Positions 55,095 through 64,000 of a stretch of DNA of 64,000 nucleotides are shown here, piece after piece. Within the stretch, counting starts at the first letter, position 1; every line of letters starts with the position of its first letter. The notes under the pieces were generated by a model, which saw only the letters and a program-made list of their open reading frames with translations, ran no database searches and was not told the DNA's origin. The stretch is from Globisporangium splendens (lineage: Eukaryota; Oomycota; Peronosporomycetes; Pythiales; Pythiaceae): the NCBI GenBank assembly GCA_006386115.1, contig VFIW01000095.1, positions 1 to 64,000 on the forward strand, given 5' to 3'. The translations under genes were made by a program, and so were the position numbers.

Positions 55095-56062
55095 CGCTCA
55101 TACAGACCATTTGGTGTGCGCATCTGCGACGCATGGATTCGGATCCAATCAAATCGACTGCTGAGATGGCGATCATGATGGCCAGATTAGAGGCAGGAAT
55201 GCGAAACCTCACACGACTCGCTGAAGCGCAAGCTGGAGACTCTGACGGTCACACGGTTGCAGCAGTTCTCAAGGCATATGTCGACTGCTTTCTCAGCCAA
55301 ACCGACACCATCCCCTTGACTCCAAATGATACTCGCGGCGTTTACCTGTTGTTTTTTCGATGGTGGATCACGCGGCAATCCAGGACCAGGAGGGACTGGA
55401 TCCATTATCGTGCGTGTCCATAAGACTCGCACACAGCCAGTTTAATTTGGGCCGCGAGCATGGCGTATAGCAGGAAGGACACGACCAACAACTTTGCCGA
55501 GTACTGGGGTCTCATACACGGACTCCGAGAAGCCCAACGCAGTCACTTCGAACCGTTGTACGTGATTGGAGACAGTGCACTGATTACCTCCCAACAGAGA
55601 ATGCATCGGTCCCCTCGACAGCACCGATTGGCACGTTTATACCAGACAAGTCGACGACTCGCGGATTGCATCGACATCCGAGGATGGTACCATCACTACC
55701 GTGCCTTCAACAAGATGGCGGACTCAGCCGCCAACCTAGCCATGGACACCAGAACCTCAACGCAGGTCCACTTCCCAACTCATCGAGCTGCTTTCAACAA
55801 TCTCACCCAGGATCTTGACAACGACGTCATGCATTGGCTTATGCGAAGTTCGGAAGACCCAAGGTCATTGGACAACACAAGGCAGGCTCACATAGGACCA
55901 AGAGAACATGCCATCCTGGTCAAAGATTATTTAGCATTCAGAAGTGATCTATTGCAATCCGCGCTGTAGACACATTTACACTCCTAGATGAAATTCGTAA
56001 TGAAGATTAGTTAGGAGAATGGATATTGTAGGTCACGACGATGAACCTAAATATACCTCACC
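55095..56062 (+). pseudogene. LINE family X, 5'-truncated copy (RNase H end)
   Basis: Begins at CGCTCATACAGACC, homologous to the middle of the family X linker before RNase H. It contains RNase H (FFDGG region frameshifted by an extra T at about 55350; NNFAEYWGLIHGL; VIGDSALIT; NKMADSAANLAMD), ending with a stop at 55969 and a 90 bp 3' UTR to CCTCACC. It is an inverted partner of 56094-57058. Its frame near QHRLARLYQTSRR is intact, whereas the full-length copy has a frameshift there. Confidence 0.85.
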
Positions 56063-57058
56063 TTATAAGATAAAGCCAGGACACCTTTTTATTGGTGAGG
56101 TTATTTAGGTTCATCTTCGTGACCTACAATATCCATTCTCCTACCTAATCTTCATTACGAATTTCATCTAGGAGTGTAAATGTGTCTACAGCGCGGATTG
56201 CACTAGATCACTTCTAATGCTAAATAATCTTTGACCAGGATGGCATGTTCTCTTGGTCCTATGTGAGGCTGCCTTGTGTTGTCCAATGACCTTGGGTCTT
56301 CCGAACTTCGCATAAGCCAATGCATGACGTCGTTGTCAAGATCCTGGGTGAGATTGTTGAAAGCAGCTCGATGAGTTGGGAAGTGAACCTGCGTTGAGGT
56401 TCTGGTGTCCATGGCTAGGTTGGCGGCTGAGTCCGCCATCTTGTTGAAGGCACGGTAGTGATGGTACCATCCTCGGATGTCGATGCAATCCGCGAGTCGT
56501 CGACTTGTCTGGTATAAACGTGCAATCGGTGCTGTCGAGGGGACCGATGCATTCGCTGTTGGGAGATAATGAGTGCACTGTCTCCAATCACGTACAACGG
56601 TTCGAAGTGACTGCGTTGGGCTTCTCGGAGTCCATGTATGAGACCCCAGTACTCGGCAAAGTTGTTGGTCGTGTCCTTCCTGCTATACGCCATGCTCGCG
56701 GCCCAAATTAAACTGGCTGTGTGCGAGTCCTTATGGACACGCACGATAATGGATCCAGTCCCTCCTGGTCCTGGATTGCCGCGTGATCCACCATCGAAAA
56801 ACAACAGGTAAACGCCGCGAGTATCACTTGGAGTCAAGGGGATGGCGTCGGTTTGGCTGAGAAAGCAGTCGACATATGCCTTGAGAACTGCTGCAACCGT
56901 GTGACCGTCCGAGTCTCCAGCTTGCGCTTCAGCGAGTCGTGTGAGGTTTCGCATTCCTGCCTCTAATCTGGTCATCATGACCGCCATCTCAGCAGTCGAT
57001 TTGATTGGATCCGAATCCATGCGTCGCAGATGCGCACACCAAATGGCATGTATGAGCG
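55095..57058. repeat. Near-perfect 0.97 kb inverted repeat
   Basis: Arms 55095-56062 and 56094-57058 are the same LINE X 3' end in opposite orientation, separated by 31 bp (TTATAAGATAAAGCC ... TTTTTATT). The complement of the spacer contains AATAAAAA. Such an arrangement can fold into a long hairpin in RNA or a cruciform in DNA. Confidence 0.85.
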
Positions 57059-60000
57059 ACGCACTCACATATCGCCGCAGCATGTGTGCGACGGAATAGA
57101 GATGATCTTGGAGATGTTCATTGGAGAACTTGTGTCCGATAATGTGTCTCTTGATCGTGGTCCATGCATGCCTTGGAGTATCTGGTAGATCCAGACTGAA
57201 GATCCAGATTGCGGGGTCGTGACCAGGAGTGATTCCGATCTTCGCCCATAGCGCATAAAAGTAGTTCCACACCAGTTTGGCTTTCGGACACTCCCAGAGT
57301 AGATGTTGAACAGAAGATTGGACAACTTGGGAGCATTCGGGATTCGAGCAGGATAGATCAGCTTTCTCATAGTTCCACATGGAGAGTCGGTTGGCTTTCA
57401 GCCGGAGAAGAGTCTGGCTGTATAAACTGTAATCCCTGGGATGTTGTGTAATTCGCTCCACTGGATTAATTGCAGTCCTGGCCACAGAGATCCTGCTGTA
57501 TGGACAGCTTTGTTGACTGCTGCATCTCGAGTATCTTTGCCAATTTGTGTCCTCGTTGCTGCAACTTGTTGCCGATAGAAAGATCTGGCCGTATTGTATC
57601 GTCCGTTGCCACCCCATAGTTGCACGATTCTTGTGAAACGTGGATGTGCATGGAACGACACCTTCTGCCCGTTCAAGTCTCTTGTTGCCATGATGTCACA
57701 GTCCGTTGCGGAGTGAACTGTATGCGTAGCTTTGACTAGGGTCGTGTCGACGTGGGTCAGAGTTGCTTCACTGGTGTGCAGATGCCATTCGTGGTTATAG
57801 TGACGTTGCCCGTTGTACAGCCGAAGCACATTTGTTTGCTGTGGTCGATACAGGAGCTGTGGGAAGTTGGATACCAACGTAGCACATAACCGCTCGAGCG
57901 CTCGAATAGACGGCCGGGAGAATCCGGAGATTCCACATGTTGGGATGAAGTTAAGCACTCCTGGTCTTATCCACTCCCATCGAAGTATGTCACCCAGTTG
58001 TGCTGTTCCAACTGATAATGATGTGTGAGCAAGCTTGTAAGGGGAGCCGTTGGAATCAAGAAGCCACCCATCTGCAGTCGAGGTCATGTATGGCAGCCAT
58101 TCTGCACAGAATGTCCCACGTAGCTTTCGTCCTTCAGCGATGATACCTGGAAGCCTGTCAGACATTTTAGAGCTGAGGTCGATCTGGAACACATCGCCGT
58201 CCCATTGAGTCTGCACAATTGTCGACTTGAAGTGCTCGTAACACCAACGTACATTATCACGTTCTCTGGGCTCATAGGGTCGAGAATGGAGCGACGCACA
58301 TAATGCTGCGCCAGTTGTCCACATGTTATCACGAAGCTGGAGTGGCCGCCTTGGAATGTTCCTGGCTCCTATTTGGATGCCAAGGCACCTCGCCGTCTCT
58401 CCATGCTTCAGGATTGGAGTGCCTCATCTTTTTTCCTGGACTACTGCTGTGTTGAGACAGATATAGCTGCTTTTCGTTGGTTGCACGTGCAGACCTGGTT
58501 GCTGGCCGAACTCGGACAGCAGCTGTTTCCCTTGTTTCAAAAAGACGGCGGAGTCGTCGACGAAGGTCGAAATGAGATGGGGTTCTGCTCCGGATCTGGT
58601 CACACGAATTCCTTCCAGATGGGGGTCTTGTTATACAGCCAGTGCGAGAATCTCCGCGGCAACAATAAACAGGAGAGGGACCAGGGGGCAACCTTGACGA
58701 ATGCCTGACTTGACCTCCCATTCTCTCGACAGTTCACCGTTCACCAGGTACTGCGCCGTAGTGTCCGAGTGCATTCGACGTACTAAATCCACAAATTGCC
58801 GCCCAAAGCCGAACTTGCTCAGCACAAGGTGCAGAAAGTCTCTGTCCAATGTGTCGTAAGCCTTCATGAAGTCAAGCATCGCAATTCCCGGAGCGCCATC
58901 CAATCCTTCAGCGTTGTTGTGGTACGCCTTACCCAATGCGGCTTGCATGATGAGGATCGCGTTCTCCATCAGTCGGTCGCCTACGAAGCCTTGTTGTGCT
59001 TCCCCAATGATCTACAGAAGGATGTCTTGCAGCCTTGTTGCTAGGACTTTTGCAAACAACTTGTAGGTGGTCGTAAGCGGAGTGATTGGTCTATAATCGA
59101 GGGGGTTTGGCGAATCTCCTATTTTGCGCAACGGCATCACGATTCCTTGACCGAATGATCTTGGCATGGATGCCCCGCGTTGGGTGTTGTCGAATTCCCG
59201 CACCAAAACGTCGACCATCGCGTCCTCGCAATCCTTATAGAAGTCATTGTTCAGACTGTCCATGCCACCTACCTTATGCCGATGTAAAGCCGCGATTGCC
59301 TCTCGTACTTCTTTGTCAGTGATGGGTGCCATCAAGTCTTGGTTTTGCGCTTCCGTGACTTTCCGACTTTCCGGAATGTACATCAGTGCACCGAATCGTT
59401 GTTCAGCCTTGTGCGGAGGGACCGTAGCATGGCTCTGGCCGGTGATTTGGTGCCATTCTGCCCCCATGACGTCCGCTAGACTCACGTTTGGTGGGTGGTA
59501 TCTTCCGGCGGTCGGTTCCAATCGCGAAACTGTTTGATCCCGCTGCCAGTTGGCGATCCTCCGAAAGAAATGACGAACACCCCCTGCATTGGTTGCATGT
59601 ACTTACCGAATTTAAACTCTGCTGCCTCTCTTGCCGCGTTTGCTTGTTCTTCGATCAGCTGACGCCTTGTGCGGTTTGCCGGTTGGTGCTGCTGATCCTC
59701 CAACTTTTGCCGATATCTTCGTACTTGCCGCTTCTCTGCTCAACTTACTCTCAGTATTGCTCTGGCGATGCGCTGCTCCAGGTGGCTCCACTCGATTGGT
59801 CCTTCACTCTGCATCAGTTCCAGCTCGTGAGCGATTGCCTTTTGCACCCCAGTCCGCACCAAGTCAGGACGCGAGGTTCGTATCGGGTACCTGCACTTGT
59901 TCGCCTTCCTTGGTCTCTGCGGTTGACTCGTCCATTTCATATGCAGCACCACTGCTTGGTGGTCCGAGTAGCGCTTGGGTAGCTCTATGGCCTCCCATTG

Positions 60001-61795
60001 CATGGCGCTGTCCAGATTGCACAGGTAGCAGAACTCCTCTTTGGTACCGGTCCCGTTGCTTGAGTACACAATTGAAGTCACCTCCGAGCACTGCTGCTGC
60101 ACGATGAGTCCCGAACTCCTCGTTTAGGCGTCGGAAGAAGTGTTCTCGCTCTGATTTCTTGTTAGATGCGTACACATTAATTCGCACCACTCCCTCGGAT
60201 TTGATAGCGACTGTGCGATTTGTCCACTTGGATTCCTCGATCAGTTGTGTTTCGCTAATTGTCTTCGGATTTGTGAGTATTGCAACTCCGCCAGTCGCGT
60301 CTGAATGGATGGACCAAAAGGACGTTGGTTTGTCCAGGTTTGTAACCCCCCATATTCGGTTCCAGTAATGTCGGAGTCTGCGTTCTTCTTTGCTTGTGGT
60401 GATCCTTGTTTCCTGTAAATAAATGATATCATACTTTTCTGCGGTTAGTGCCCCCTTGAGAACCTCTAACCATTTTGTTCGTTCTTTCTTTTTGAATCTG
60501 CACACGTTCCGAGTTAATACCCGTCGCGTGTTACGACATGGTCTTTTTTCCTTTTTTGGTTTTTGTAAAATGCATTCTTGAGGGCATGTAGCGCGGCGTA
60601 CATTTCTGTGTCTGGGCTGATTCTCCTGAGATGCGAACGACCAGCCGTGTGATCCGCTGAGCTGGTTTGGCTCAAATTTCTCTCTCTCGTCCAGCGGTGG
60701 AGTCCACATTAGCTCTCCCAAACTGGAATTGTCGCTGTTCTCCATTGGATTCTCCGCAACTGGTTCGGAATCTATTTGGCCGGATCGGTCAGTCTTGAAC
60801 TCCGTCTTGCTCCTTTCGGATTCTTGGAGATGCTTCGCTAATGAGGTGCCCGTCATATTCGCCGGTGACAATGGTTCGTTAAGGGTTCTGAAATGCAGAC
60901 TGTTCTAGTGTTCATTTGCGAATTTCATCACGATTGGTAGCGGACTGCTCGTGGCCTCTGCTTCGATTCTGTCCTGACGAAGCTCGTCTTCCCATTGCTT
61001 CCCCATACACGCATGCTCGTTGGCTGGCAAAAACTGTCCTTCTGCGTGGGCTCTGGATTGTGGCTTGTAAATTGCATAGCCTTTTCGGTCTCTGTACGTT
61101 GTCTCGATCAGCACGAAGACTTTTCTCTGCAAAGCCTTGGCAGCCATCCGCAAGGACTCCGGTCCACCCCACATGGACACTGGCAGCGTGGACGATCGGC
61201 TGGAGGAGTTACTTGCGATATCATTGAAATAGTCGAGAACATCTGCTTTCCTTTCTTTTGGGCTCATTTTTCGATCCCCTCTCCCCAATGCTTCGAGTAT
61301 TCCCAAATGCGTTCCTTCAGGAAATTCGAGATCGAAGTTGAGACGTGCGGCCGCGTTCATGCCTTGCTTGATTCTGCTCGCCGCTGCCTCGAGCAGCTTC
61401 TCATTGGCCATGTTGTCATGCGTGATTTGGAGCATCGCTTCCGCCACTGCATAAAATTGGCAATTTCCGGTAGGTGGTGTTGTTGCTTCTGCATGGCCGT
61501 TGGCGTTCATCGCGTCTTGAAGCGTGTACTCCCCATCCCAGTCCATGATGCCGTTATGATTCGGGTTGAGCTCAGCTTGTCTTTCCACATGCACCTTCAT
61601 TAGCTCGTCCATGTCTTGTCGAAAGCACATCAGTTCTTTTGCCCACCGGACATCCTCCTTGGAAATTTGTCTTGGTCCATTTTTCTGGCTTGCCTTTGGC
61701 GCGGGTCCTTTTGTATTCGCTACTCCGCCGTTTGGTTTCGCCTTCGCCTGTTCTTTGAGATTGCCGGTTTGTTGTCCTGAAATTCCTGTTCCCAC
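56203..61795 (-). pseudogene. LINE X ORF2: OTU protease, APE endonuclease, RT, RNase H (decayed)
   Basis: In coding order: an OTU-like cysteine protease (61795-60905) with TGNCQFYAVAEA at the Cys, MWGGPESLRMAAKAL, and PIVMKFANEH at the His, where TAG then NSL follows instead of the usual H-Y-N. In the same frame, after 11 codons without an ATG, comes an APE endonuclease (60871-59864) with IIYLQETR, GGDFNCV and, after a frameshift, SDHQAVVL. The RT has YRPITPLTTTYKLFAKVL, LDFMKAYDTLDRDFL, GIRQGCPLVPLLF and FVDD at about 58530. A zf-RVT-like Cys/His motif (CSNPECSQ ... HLLWECP) and RNase H (FFDGGSRGNPGPGG, NNFAEYWG, VIGDSALI) follow. At least four stops and several frameshifts make it inactive. 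No ATG opens the frame; 61795 is a GTG. Confidence 0.8.
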
Positions 61796-62982
61796 TGTAG
61801 ACGATGCATTTTTGTTAGATCTTTTGGGTTGGAGTTGGGTTGTGGGCTGGACGTGTTGGTCACGTCAGGCGTCACTGAGTTCGTGTACTCGTTCGGCTTG
61901 TTTTCCTCACTGGCGTGAGGAATCTCTGCTGCTGGTTGAAGTGGCTGTTTCTGTTTGTCGATGCTGTCTGAGACCGACTCTTTTATTTCCGCTGCGCTGG
62001 TGAAAGTGGCTGGCTTTCTCGGAAGTTTACTCACGATCTCGTCATCTGCATAAATACAGTTGTTAGTCTTTTGTTCCTGTTCCGTTGCCTTACATGCTTG
62101 CGCGAAATGTCCCGCTGCCCCGCAGATTAAACAAGGAGCCATTCGGTGCTTGGATGCGTGGTGAAGGGTGATCGTTCGCCCTCGCCAAATAATTCGTCTG
62201 ACATCGATAAGCACTTTTGGACACAATTCGTCTTCAAAGAGCACCTCCCACAACTGCGATTGGTTGGATCTTGGACCGTACTCATCGAGTGGGTAGGTGT
62301 AGAATCGCTTGCCTATCGTCTGCTTTAAGTATTCTAAAACCACTCTGTTGACCGCGTTTGGTGACACACGCAACTTCGTGGCGAGGGCTTCGTATCTCTC
62401 CACTGGTGTAATCTCCGTCGGCGCTTCTTTTCGAGAGCCTTCCGCACGCGATAGTGTCGTGCCCTCCTCAATGGTCCCTGTCTTGTCTTGTCCTCCTGCT
62501 TTTAATAGGACCGTATCGTTCGTGTGCACAGAATCTAGGGCTCCCCCTTCCTCGTGCTGCGACGCTCGTACAGCCATCTCTGTGTCGACTTGCGCACGCC
62601 CACTCCACAGCGTGATGGCTGTCTTCGTGGAAACTCCTTCCGGAGCTTCCTTCCGCGCGGTCCCCTCCTTTGGTCGCTCCATATTCGTCATGGAGACCTC
62701 AGGAGAAAGCTTTCGCTTATCGCTCTTTATAGAGGTTTGTATACTCAGTTCAGTATATTCGCCCCTCTCCGATGACTTTGTAGTAGACTGTCGATTGTAG
62801 TCGTGGCACTTGTACTCCAGATACAAACAACTAGTACCAAGGCTGTCTGTCCTGTAGAAGGCTAGATCGAAAGTTGTCATCACACCTTCTACTTCAACAC
62901 TTCGAGAGATCAAAACTATACATTTCGTAAGTGCCATGGTTTTCACAAATGGGAAATGTAAAAAAAAGGTAACAAGACTCAT
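61720..62982 (-). CDS. LINE X ORF1, CCHC zinc-knuckle protein
   Basis: 420 residues, intact. ATG at 62982; a second Met (MALTKCIVL) at 62937. The central part (about 215-290) resembles LINE ORF1 nucleic-acid binding regions and ends in a zinc knuckle, CLICGAAGHFAQAC (C-x2-C-x4-H-x4-C). Before it is a long polar Glu/Lys/Thr-rich stretch; after it a disordered tail ending NKPAISKNRRRRNQTAE. It overlaps the start of ORF2 by 76 bp in another frame. ORF1 proteins bind the element RNA into particles. Its intactness beside a ruined ORF2 may just reflect chance. Confidence 0.7.
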   Translation of the reverse strand: MSLVTFFLHFPFVKTMALTKCIVLISRSVEVEGVMTTFDLAFYRTDSLGTSCLYLEYKCHDYNRQSTTKSSERGEYTELSIQTSIKSDKRKLSPEVSMTNMERPKEGTARKEAPEGVSTKTAITLWSGRAQVDTEMAVRASQHEEGGALDSVHTNDTVLLKAGGQDKTGTIEEGTTLSRAEGSRKEAPTEITPVERYEALATKLRVSPNAVNRVVLEYLKQTIGKRFYTYPLDEYGPRSNQSQLWEVLFEDELCPKVLIDVRRIIWRGRTITLHHASKHRMAPCLICGAAGHFAQACKATEQEQKTNNCIYADDEIVSKLPRKPATFTSAAEIKESVSDSIDKQKQPLQPAAEIPHASEENKPNEYTNSVTPDVTNTSSPQPNSNPKDLTKMHRLQWEQEFQDNKPAISKNRRRRNQTAE

Positions 62983-63022
62983 TTGGTCTGGGATCTTCTG
63001 GCAAGAGGTGTGAGTTGAGCAA

Positions 63023-64000
63023 TTACGCCACCCCCATCTGACGCGACACGAGCGACTTGTAGATCCCGCCAGGCACGCGCATCAGCTCGTCGTGCGTGCC
63101 CTGCTCCACGATCGCGCCGTCCTGCGTCACGGCGATCACGTCCGCGTTGCGGATCGTCGACAGCCGGTGCGCCACGATGATCGTCGTGCGCTGCTTGGAC
63201 GCCAGCAGTCGGTCCAGAGACTCCTGCACCACGCGCTCGCTCTCGTTGTCCAGCGCACTCGTGGCTTCGTCCAGCAGCAGCACCTCCGGGTCGCGCAGGA
63301 TGGCTCTCGCGATGGCGATGCGCTGCTTCTGACCGCCCGACACCTGCGCGCCGCGGTCGCCCACGTCCGTGTCAAAGCCGTTCGGGAAGTTGTTGATAAA
63401 GTCGAACGCGTTGGCTTTCTTGGCCGCGTCCATCACCTCCTCACGAGTGGCACCTGGTTTGCCCATGGCGATGTTCTCGGCGATCGTGCCGGCGAACAGC
63501 ACGGGCTCCTGGCTCACCAGCGAGATGCGCTCGCGCACCCACGGCAAGCTGAGGTCGCGCAGGTCAGTGCCGTCGAGCGTGACGGTGCCGGAAGTGGGGT
63601 CGTAGAAGCGCTCGAGGAGCGAGATGGCCGTGCTCTTGCCGCTTCCACTCGCACCCACGAGCGCCACGGTTTGTCCGCGCGCGATCTTGAGGCTGTAGTT
63701 CTTGTAGATCTGTGCGTCGGGACGAGACGGGTAGGTGAACGTCAGGTTCTTGAACTCGATGTCGCCGTTGACGTGAGGAAGCACAATGCCAGTGGACGAC
63801 GTGGAGTCGATTTCTGGCACGCGGTCGATGATCTTGAACACACGGTTGGCAGCCTTTTTCACCTTTGCTGCGTCAGTTGCACCTTGTGCAGCCATTCCCA
63901 CCGCAAATGTACTCATCATGATCACCAAGATGACCATGAACATGTCTTGAAAAGTGATTACATTCTTCGACACCCACTTGCCACCAAGCCAGAAGAGAAA
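63023..64000 (-). CDS. ABCB/MDR-type ABC transporter, C-terminal part (partial)
   Basis: The reading frame is open from the window edge (5' part outside) to a stop at 63023; about 325 residues. It begins at the end of a transmembrane domain (FLFWLGGKWVS ... MVILVIMMSTFAVGMAAQG), followed by a nucleotide-binding domain with FTYPSRPDAQIY, Walker A GASGSGKST, Q-loop VSQEPVLF, signature VSGGQKQR, Walker B LLLDEATSALD and switch His in VAHRLST. It ends QMGVA. The stop just after the NBD fits the C-terminal half of a full transporter or a half transporter. Codon use is GC-rich, unlike the LINE beside it. The frame has no ATG in this part (a GTG at 63973 is not a start). LINE X begins about 35 bp after the stop on the same strand. 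Confidence 0.9.
   Translation of the reverse strand, partial: FLFWLGGKWVSKNVITFQDMFMVILVIMMSTFAVGMAAQGATDAAKVKKAANRVFKIIDRVPEIDSTSSTGIVLPHVNGDIEFKNLTFTYPSRPDAQIYKNYSLKIARGQTVALVGASGSGKSTAISLLERFYDPTSGTVTLDGTDLRDLSLPWVRERISLVSQEPVLFAGTIAENIAMGKPGATREEVMDAAKKANAFDFINNFPNGFDTDVGDRGAQVSGGQKQRIAIARAILRDPEVLLLDEATSALDNESERVVQESLDRLLASKQRTTIIVAHRLSTIRNADVIAVTQDGAIVEQGTHDELMRVPGGIYKSLVSRQMGVA

Larger units (their letters stand above)
56094..62990 (-). mobile_element. LINE family X, near-full-length copy
   Basis: A non-LTR retrotransposon of about 6.9 kb on the - strand with ORF1 (61720-62982) and ORF2 (to about 56203) overlapping in different frames. The 3' end is at 56094 (CCTCACC, then the spacer with AATAAAAA on the complement). 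The 5' end cannot be placed exactly; it must lie within the 40 bp up to the stop codon of the ABCB gene, or the copy is slightly 5'-truncated. Confidence 0.8.

Noticed and set aside
1..64000. CRISPR arrays, tRNA or rRNA genes, bacterial operons
   Set aside because: The regular repeats seen are LTR, LINE or microsatellite; no spacer-repeat array or cloverleaf was found, and gene structure is eukaryotic.

Overview
The window looks like a repeat-rich piece of an oomycete genome, most likely Phytophthora or a close relative. This is inferred from gene structure and content, not from a database search: short GT-AG introns (69-126 bp), an oomycete-type Inr motif (TCATTCCACTTTT) about 100 bp before the start codon of a full-size PDR/ABCG transporter, chromodomain Ty3/gypsy elements, a MULE linked to an Ulp1-like protease, and LINEs with C-terminal RNase H.

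Host genes. One intact PDR-type ABC transporter lies at 5938-10065, with a shattered fragment of a relative at about 10990-11400. The most interesting host content is a dispersed array of three paralogous two-exon genes on the + strand (12024-15808, 17524-21030, 29304-32795). Each predicts about four transmembrane helices, then about nine ankyrin repeats, then two TIR domains. The first TIR keeps the glutamate expected of TIR NADases; the second is degenerate. The middle of the three genes, including the intron inside TIR1, is nearly identical, which points to gene conversion. The right edge holds the C-terminal part of an ABCB/MDR transporter on the - strand (63023-64000, continuing outside).

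Mobile elements. A 5.3 kb MULE (21308-26565) with about 56 bp terminal inverted repeats, a decayed multi-exon transposase, a decayed Ulp1/C48 protease region and a small antisense gene sits between TIR genes 2 and 3. LINE family Y occurs as three 5'-truncated copies (about 2700-4170; about 27960-29075; 33940-36015, the last with a 5' inversion). LINE family X is nearly full length on the - strand (56094 to about 62990), with a CCHC ORF1 and an ORF2 of OTU protease - APE endonuclease - RT - RNase H. A truncated family X copy lies tail to tail with it and forms a near-perfect 0.97 kb inverted repeat.

Ty3/gypsy elements. Family B occurs as one - strand copy (36016-42441) and, head to head 41 bp away, a + strand LTR-internal-LTR-internal-LTR tandem (42483-54242), plus a 3' fragment at 1496-2026. 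Family B carries an extra small ORF in its leader. The second tandem unit has a long open gag-pol that lost the integrase core through an in-frame 684 bp deletion. Family A is present only as 3' ends at both sides (1-1495 and 54243-55094). Its most notable feature is a long antisense ORF that starts inside the 3' LTR, overlaps the sense chromodomain, and is conserved as a protein between the two copies.

Overall: a transporter / ankyrin-TIR gene island, then about 30 kb of nested retroelements, then another transporter. No RNA gene or CRISPR array was recognised.
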